Source: an uncultured Prevotella sp. (GTDB lineage: Bacteria; Bacteroidota; Bacteroidia; Bacteroidales; Bacteroidaceae). Taken from it: a stretch of DNA of 11,632 bases. Position numbers and translations under genes: made by a program. Where the stretch lies: NCBI GenBank assembly GCA_905210845.1, contig CAJLYG010000083.1, positions 1 through 11,632 of the forward strand, in the 5' to 3' direction. Each line of letters begins with the position of its first letter. The first letter of the stretch is position 1. Below are positions 7,441 to 11,632 of the stretch, in pieces. Below the pieces are notes generated by a model, which worked only from the letters and a program-made list of their open reading frames with translations, made no database searches and was not told the origin of the DNA.

Positions 7441-7522
7441 ATATAATGATTTTCTGATTCTATTTACTACTTCTTCAAACAATGATAAAATTTCAGCAAC
7501 CTGGATTCGATAGCCATGATCT

Positions 7523-7744
7523 TTACAGATGCTTGCCAGGAAGACCCCCCAACTGGATAAGGAAGTTCTGAATGGTAGGAATCATTCCATAATCCAGTAT
7601 GAACTCCTCAGTTGTGGCATCCAATTGGAGGGTCATTAAACCAGGCTTGATATTTCTCGTTAGTTCGCCACATGCTAGATCAGCAAGCTGACAGGCTGGG
7701 CGAGTCACTTCAATTTCATCTTCTGTCTTCAGAAATATGATCAT
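7523..7744 (-). pseudogene. map: Truncated, frameshifted methionine aminopeptidase remnant
   Basis: This 73-codon frame starts 16 bp after secY, exactly where Bacteroidetes carry map. Its first ~67 residues match the N-terminus of type I methionine aminopeptidase as I know it: IFLKTEDEIE, then IKPGLMTLQLD, EEFI, DYGMIPT. After LGG (residue 67, in a six-G run) the frame goes off and stops at 7523. Reading from 7542 in the shifted frame gives FLASIC, matching the family's FPASIC that normally follows a GG-rich loop, so a net loss of about two bases fits. The rest of the ~260-residue enzyme, including all metal ligands (two Asp, His, two Glu), is missing: only 82 bp remain before infA. Further substitutions (FLIQLGG where FPNPYGG is typical) suggest age and not a single sequencing error. 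It cannot be an active peptidase. It could still be translated as a short peptide. Confidence 0.82.
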
Positions 7745-7760
7745 TCTGCAAGATCAGAAT

Positions 7761-9095
7761 TTAATATGCAGATACAGATCCACGAGTATGACCTGAATTC
7801 AGAAGCCCATCGTAGTGGCGCATCAAAAGATGACTCTCGATCTGCTGGAGCGTGTCAATGACGACTCCGACAAGAATCAACAACGATGTGCCTCCGAAGA
7901 ACTGAGAGAATGCCTGCTGAACGTTCAGTAGTCCAGCGAGGGCTGGCATGATGGCAATAAACGCAATGAAGAGAGAACCAGGCAAAGTAATTCGAGACAT
8001 GACGGTATCGATATACTCAGCTGTGTCCTTTCCTGGCTTAACACCTGGAATAAACCCATTATTGCGTTTCATGTCCTCTGCCATCTGGGTAGGATTCAAA
8101 GTAATTGCCGTATAGAAATACGTAAACGCGATAACCAAAATCACGTAAATGATATTATACAACAAGCTGCGGTTATCCATCAGCGAACGTACCACCCAAC
8201 TTGCGTTTTCCGTCTGATAACGAACGATAGCCAATGGTATAAACATCAACGCTTGGGCGAAGATGATAGGCATCACATTAGCTGCGAACAACTTCAATGG
8301 GATATACTGACGAGCACCACCATATTGCTTATTACCTACAAGGCGTTTAGCATACTGTACAGGTACCTTGCGTGTTCCTTGCACCAAAAGAATAGATGCA
8401 CAAACAACTGCATAAAGAATCAGAATCTCAACGATAAACATCACAAGTCCGCCACCGCTGATCGCCGTAAAGCGAGAGCCAACTTCCTGTACGAAAGCCT
8501 GGGGCAAACGGGCAATGATACCAATCATAATGATTAAAGAGATTCCATTTCCGACTCCTTTATCAGTAATGCGCTCACCCAGCCACAGGATGAACATACT
8601 ACCTGCTGCAAGGATGATCGTGGCAGGGATCATGAAGACTGACCAAGAAATGCCGGAAGCCAATGCCTGGCTTGCCTGCATTTTCAAGTTGATCAGGTAA
8701 GAAGGAGCCTGGAACACCAAGATGGCGACAGTCAGGATTCTCGTATACCAATTAATCTTCTTTCTGCCACTCTCGCCCTCACGCTGCATCTTCTGAAAAT
8801 AAGGTACAGCCACAGCAAGAAGTTGCATAACGATAGAAGCTGAGATGTAAGGCATGATTCCTAATGCGAAGATGGACGCATTGGAAAATGCACCACCAGA
8901 GAACATGTCCAACAGGGACATAAGTCCGCCACTGGTCTGCGACTGAAGTTTTTGTAACATGCCCGGGTTTATACCTGGTAAAACCACGAACGATCCAAAA
9001 CGGTAAATAGCCGTAAACAGAAGGGTGATGAGGAGTCGCTGACGCAAATCCTCCACCTTCCAACAGTTCTTTAGTGTCTCAATAAACTTTTTCAT
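7761..9095 (-). CDS. secY: Protein translocase subunit SecY
   Basis: The 444-residue product is the full-length central channel of the Sec translocon in the inner membrane, which works with SecE, SecG and SecA. About ten hydrophobic helices alternate with charged loops. Visible features are helix 1 (about 21-39), the plug and helix 2 region GGAFSNASIFALGIMPYISASIVMQ after residue 66, in two conserved pieces, and the SecY signature GERITDKGVGNGISLII at 173-189. The later cytoplasmic loops have the expected basic residues (VQGTRKVPVQYAKR; GFIPGVKPGKDTAEYI). It starts only 4 bp after rplO, pointing to translational coupling, and is followed by the broken map. Confidence 0.98.
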   Translation of the reverse strand: MKKFIETLKNCWKVEDLRQRLLITLLFTAIYRFGSFVVLPGINPGMLQKLQSQTSGGLMSLLDMFSGGAFSNASIFALGIMPYISASIVMQLLAVAVPYFQKMQREGESGRKKINWYTRILTVAILVFQAPSYLINLKMQASQALASGISWSVFMIPATIILAAGSMFILWLGERITDKGVGNGISLIIMIGIIARLPQAFVQEVGSRFTAISGGGLVMFIVEILILYAVVCASILLVQGTRKVPVQYAKRLVGNKQYGGARQYIPLKLFAANVMPIIFAQALMFIPLAIVRYQTENASWVVRSLMDNRSLLYNIIYVILVIAFTYFYTAITLNPTQMAEDMKRNNGFIPGVKPGKDTAEYIDTVMSRITLPGSLFIAFIAIMPALAGLLNVQQAFSQFFGGTSLLILVGVVIDTLQQIESHLLMRHYDGLLNSGHTRGSVSAY

Positions 9096-9099
9096 TTAC

Positions 9100-9546
9100 T
9101 TAGATTATAGTTGCGTTACCACCAACTGCCTTGATTGCCTCTTCAGCAGTCTTTGAGAAAGCATTTGCTTCAACGTCGATTTTAGCTTTCAGCTCGCCAT
9201 TACCGAGAACCTTAACCAGCTCCTTACCGTTGGTAAGACCTGCCTCTTTCAGTTCTGCGATACCAATCTTAGCGAGATTTTTCTTCTCAGCTAAAGACTG
9301 TAATGTAGACAAGTTAACAGCGAAATACTCCCTATGGTTGATATTCTTGAATCCAGCCTTTGGCACACGACGCTGCAGAGGCATCTGACCTCCTTCAAAT
9401 CCAATCTTTCTCTTATAGCCAGAGCGAGCCTTTGCACCCTTATGTCCACGGGTAGAGGTACCACCGAGCCCAGAACCTGGACCACGGCCAATACGACGAC
9501 GGGAATGTGTAGAGCCCTCTGCTGGTTTCAAATTATTTAATTTCAT
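9100..9546 (-). CDS. rplO: 50S ribosomal protein L15
   Basis: The 148-residue product begins MKLNNLKPAEGSTHSRRRIG and has the Gly/Arg-rich N-terminal extension typical of L15 (GRGPGSGLGGTSTRGHKG, GFEGGQMPLQRRVPKAGF) that threads into 23S rRNA. A globular C-terminal half follows (about 70-148). The length equals the family norm. L15 is a late-assembly 50S protein. It is 24 bp after rpmD and 4 bp before secY. Confidence 0.97.
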   Translation of the reverse strand: MKLNNLKPAEGSTHSRRRIGRGPGSGLGGTSTRGHKGAKARSGYKRKIGFEGGQMPLQRRVPKAGFKNINHREYFAVNLSTLQSLAEKKNLAKIGIAELKEAGLTNGKELVKVLGNGELKAKIDVEANAFSKTAEEAIKAVGGNATII

Positions 9547-9570
9547 AATTGTCCTTGTTTATAAGATTCA

Positions 9571-9747
9571 TTATTCAACTACAGTTACCAAATGGCGAAC
9601 CTTCCGGATCATGCCACGGTTGCTTGGAGTATCTTCAACCTCAGCAATCTGAGAGATCTTATGAAGGCCGAGAGCAATAAGGGTACGCTTCTGATCTACA
9701 GGAGCACCAATCCTACTCTTCACCTGTTTGATTTTAATTGTTGCCAT
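9571..9747 (-). CDS. rpmD: 50S ribosomal protein L30
   Basis: The 58-residue product ([20 protein letters not shown], then [20 protein letters not shown] and the terminal VRHLVTVVE) has the size and pattern of bacterial L30. It is a small 50S protein with a ferredoxin-like fold. The ATG at 9747 is preferred over an in-frame TTG two codons upstream, as the family begins MA or similar. It lies between rpsE (14 bp gap) and rplO. Confidence 0.95.
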   Translation of the reverse strand: MATIKIKQVKSRIGAPVDQKRTLIALGLHKISQIAEVEDTPSNRGMIRKVRHLVTVVE

Positions 9748-9761
9748 TGTCAATATCTCCT

Positions 9762-10274
9762 TTATCCGTTAAACACTTTGTTCATATCGATGCCACGGGT
9801 ACCTGCTACCGTGTAGGCATCACGCATCTGGCTCAGGGCCGCAATCGTAGCCTTTACCAAGTTGTGAGGGTTGGAAGAACCCTTGGATTTAGCAAGGACA
9901 TCCTTGATACCGCAGCTATCCAGAACAGCACGCATAGCACCACCAGCCACAAGGCCAGTACCGGCAGCGGCAGGCTTCAGAAATACCTGAGCTCCACCGA
10001 AACGCGCTTCCATCTCATGAGGGATAGTACCTTTGATCACAGGAACCTTGAAAAGATTCTTCTTTGCTGACTCTACACCTTTGGCGATGGCAGCTGTCAC
10101 CTCACCGGCCTTGCCTAATCCGTAGCCGATCACGCCGTTACCGTCACCAACAACGACGATAGCAGCGAATGTGAAAGTACGACCACCCTTTGTTACCTTC
10201 GTAACACGGTTGATAGCAACCAAGCGATCCTTTAATTCAGCGTCACTATTTACTTTTACTTTATTCATTGCCAT
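9762..10274 (-). CDS. rpsE: 30S ribosomal protein S5
   Basis: The 170-residue product starts [10 protein letters not shown]. The N-terminal S5 double-stranded RNA-binding domain is seen in [40 protein letters not shown] and the following helix. The C-terminal domain has [21 protein letters not shown] and [13 protein letters not shown]5 sits by the mRNA entry tunnel and contributes to decoding fidelity. A second ATG two codons in is a possible alternative start. The gap to rplR is 6 bp. Confidence 0.97.
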   Translation of the reverse strand: MAMNKVKVNSDAELKDRLVAINRVTKVTKGGRTFTFAAIVVVGDGNGVIGYGLGKAGEVTAAIAKGVESAKKNLFKVPVIKGTIPHEMEARFGGAQVFLKPAAAGTGLVAGGAMRAVLDSCGIKDVLAKSKGSSNPHNLVKATIAALSQMRDAYTVAGTRGIDMNKVFNG

Positions 10275-10280
10275 AATCGT

Positions 10281-10625
10281 TTAAAATTTAAGACCACCCT
10301 TACGAGCTGCGTCAGCCAATTCCTTCACACGTCCGTGATACAAATAGCCATTACGGTCGAATACAACGGCAGTAATGCCAGCAGCCTCAGCCTTTTGTGC
10401 TATCAACTCACCGACTTTCTGTGCCTGCTGGATCTTCGGCATCGTTTCCAATCCCAGAGAAGAAGCAGCAGCAAGAGTCTTGCCCGTCAAATCATTAATA
10501 ACCTGAGCGTAAATCTGCTTGTTAGAGCGGAATACACTAAGACGTGGGCGCTCAGCAGTTCCCTTCACGCTTTTGCGAATGCGGAACTTTATCTTAAGTC
10601 TTCTTTGTTCTTTCTTTGTTGTCAT
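10281..10625 (-). CDS. rplR: 50S ribosomal protein L18
   Basis: The 114-residue product shows the L18 pattern: basic N-terminus ([20 protein letters not shown]), [20 protein letters not shown], then [34 protein letters not shown] and a terminal GGLKF. L18 binds 5S rRNA and helps attach it to the central protuberance of the 50S subunit. Length and order in the operon are standard. Confidence 0.97.
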   Translation of the reverse strand: MTTKKEQRRLKIKFRIRKSVKGTAERPRLSVFRSNKQIYAQVINDLTGKTLAAASSLGLETMPKIQQAQKVGELIAQKAEAAGITAVVFDRNGYLYHGRVKELADAARKGGLKF

Positions 10626-10643
10626 GATCGTAAATAATTAAAA

Positions 10644-11210
10644 TTACTTAGCTGCAGCAGTCTTACCAGACTTTCTACGAATAACCTCGCCCTGGAACAA
10701 GATACCTTTTCCTTTGTAAGGCTCAGGCATACGGAAAGAACGAATTTTTGCACAAATAAGTCCAAGCAATTGTTTATCGCAAGACTCTAACGTTATGATA
10801 GGGTTCTGGTTTCTTTCACTCTTTGTCTCAACCTTAACTTCTTTCGGAAGCTGCAGGAAGATGGGGTGCGTATAACCCAATGAGAACTCGATGAGGTTAC
10901 CTTGATTGGATACGCGATAACCTACGCCGACAAGTTCCATAGTCTTCTTATAGCCCTCGCTGACGCCAATGACCATGTTATTTACCAAAGCACGATACAG
11001 ACCATGGAAAGCCTGCTTCTGCTTGTAGTTTACTGGACTGTTCTCGTCAACTTCAAATATGATCTGACCATCCTCGATATTCATCTTGATAGAAGCGTCA
11101 ACTTTCTGGGAGAGCTCTCCCTTGGGACCTTTCACCGTCACGACACCATCTTTCTGAGCAACTGTTACGCCTGACGGAATACTAATTGGCAATTTTCCTA
11201 TTCTTGACAT
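10644..11210 (-). CDS. rplF: 50S ribosomal protein L6
   Basis: The 188-residue product starts MSRIGKLPISIPSGVTV and has the two repeated L6 domains (about 1-80 and 83-175). The C-terminal signature PEPYKGKGILFQGEVIRRKSGKTAAAK contains the conserved PEPYKGKG motif. L6 binds 23S rRNA near the sarcin-ricin loop and the factor-binding centre. It is slightly longer than the E. coli protein (about 177). It lies 15 bp after rpsH and 18 bp before rplR. Confidence 0.97.
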   Translation of the reverse strand: MSRIGKLPISIPSGVTVAQKDGVVTVKGPKGELSQKVDASIKMNIEDGQIIFEVDENSPVNYKQKQAFHGLYRALVNNMVIGVSEGYKKTMELVGVGYRVSNQGNLIEFSLGYTHPIFLQLPKEVKVETKSERNQNPIITLESCDKQLLGLICAKIRSFRMPEPYKGKGILFQGEVIRRKSGKTAAAK

Positions 11211-11225
11211 ATTCTAATCCTCCAA

Positions 11226-11621
11226 TTAATAAACGTAGCAAAGAACCTCACCGCCAATCTTCAAGTCGGCAGCCTCTTTGTTTGTCATTACACCTTTAGA
11301 TGTAGATATAATTGCTATACCTAATCCGTTAATTACTCGCGGCATGTCCTTGTATCCAGTGTACTTACGGAGACCTGGAGTTGAGACACGTTTCAACTTC
11401 TTGATGGCATTTTCCTTCGTTGCCGGGTCATACTTCAAGGCGACCTTAATTGTTCCCTGAGGACCATCCTCAATGAACTTATAGTTCAGGATGTAACCTT
11501 TATCAAAGAGAATCTTGGTGATTTCCTTCTTCAGGTTAGATGCAGGAACCTCAACAACACGGTGATGAGCCATGATCGCATTTCTGAGTCTTGTCAGATA
11601 ATCTGCTATTGGATCTGTCAT
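11226..11621 (-). CDS. rpsH: 30S ribosomal protein S8
   Basis: The 131-residue product is complete, starting MTDPIADYLTRLRNAIMAHH at the ATG at 11621. The C-terminal S8 signature is visible: RVINGLGIAIISTSKGVMTNKEA, then GGEVLCYVY. S8 binds helix 21 of 16S rRNA and organises the 30S central domain; in E. coli it also represses the spc operon, which cannot be assessed here. Only 11 bp upstream are in the window. In related genomes rpsN and rplE would come before it, so the operon surely continues past the right edge. Confidence 0.97.
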   Translation of the reverse strand: MTDPIADYLTRLRNAIMAHHRVVEVPASNLKKEITKILFDKGYILNYKFIEDGPQGTIKVALKYDPATKENAIKKLKRVSTPGLRKYTGYKDMPRVINGLGIAIISTSKGVMTNKEAADLKIGGEVLCYVY

Positions 11622-11632
11622 AAAATATAAAT

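Noticed and set aside
7441..7482. TTG-initiated 14-residue extension of IF-1
   Set aside because: The ATG at 7440 gives the standard 72-residue protein; the open frame upstream is explained by map decay.
7523..7744. A new small intact gene of 73 codons
   Set aside because: Both the position and the residue pattern match the N-terminus of MetAP, and the matching sequence continues in another frame, so decay is the simpler reading.

Overview
The window suggests a member of the Bacteroidetes, most likely Bacteroidales (Prevotella/Bacteroides-like). Three things point there. Several genes are preceded by the Bacteroidetes promoter signature (TAnnTTTG, sometimes with an upstream TTTG about 19-20 bp away), and Shine-Dalgarno sites are not evident. 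The ribosomal cluster has the Bacteroidetes order with map between secY and infA. The marginal genes belong to families I recognise from this phylum. Genus is not decidable by eye.

Left part (1-3900). A gene cut by the left edge runs leftward. It encodes the N-terminus of what looks like the Bacteroidetes phosphoenolpyruvate-synthase-like protein carrying receiver-like domains. It is divergent from gdhA (glutamate dehydrogenase); the 284-bp region between them holds a promoter for each gene, an inverted repeat and a direct repeat. gdhA is followed after 20 bp by a secreted RlpA-like double-psi beta-barrel protein. Facing it is a glycine-zipper lipoprotein gene. Between the two convergent stop codons, and running into the end of the lipoprotein gene, lies a pair of 36-bp-spaced hairpin repeats whose stems differ by a compensatory A-T to G-C change.

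Right part (3956-11632). This is the distal half of the large ribosomal protein operon, all on the minus strand. In transcription order it is rpsH, rplF, rplR, rpsE, rpmD, rplO, secY, a broken map, infA, rpmJ, rpsM, rpsK, rpsD, rpoA, rplQ, and then a strong intrinsic terminator. An internal promoter is visible just upstream of rpsM. The genes supply 30S and 50S proteins, the Sec translocon channel, initiation factor IF-1 and RNA polymerase alpha.

The most notable anomaly is map. Only its first ~70 codons are recognisable, followed by a frameshift into a short matching stretch. The catalytic domain is missing, and the shifted frame runs without a stop straight into infA. A functional methionine aminopeptidase must then be encoded elsewhere, unless the assembly is wrong. 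I saw no mobile element, CRISPR array, tRNA or rRNA, and I do not see a wholly new multi-gene system here.
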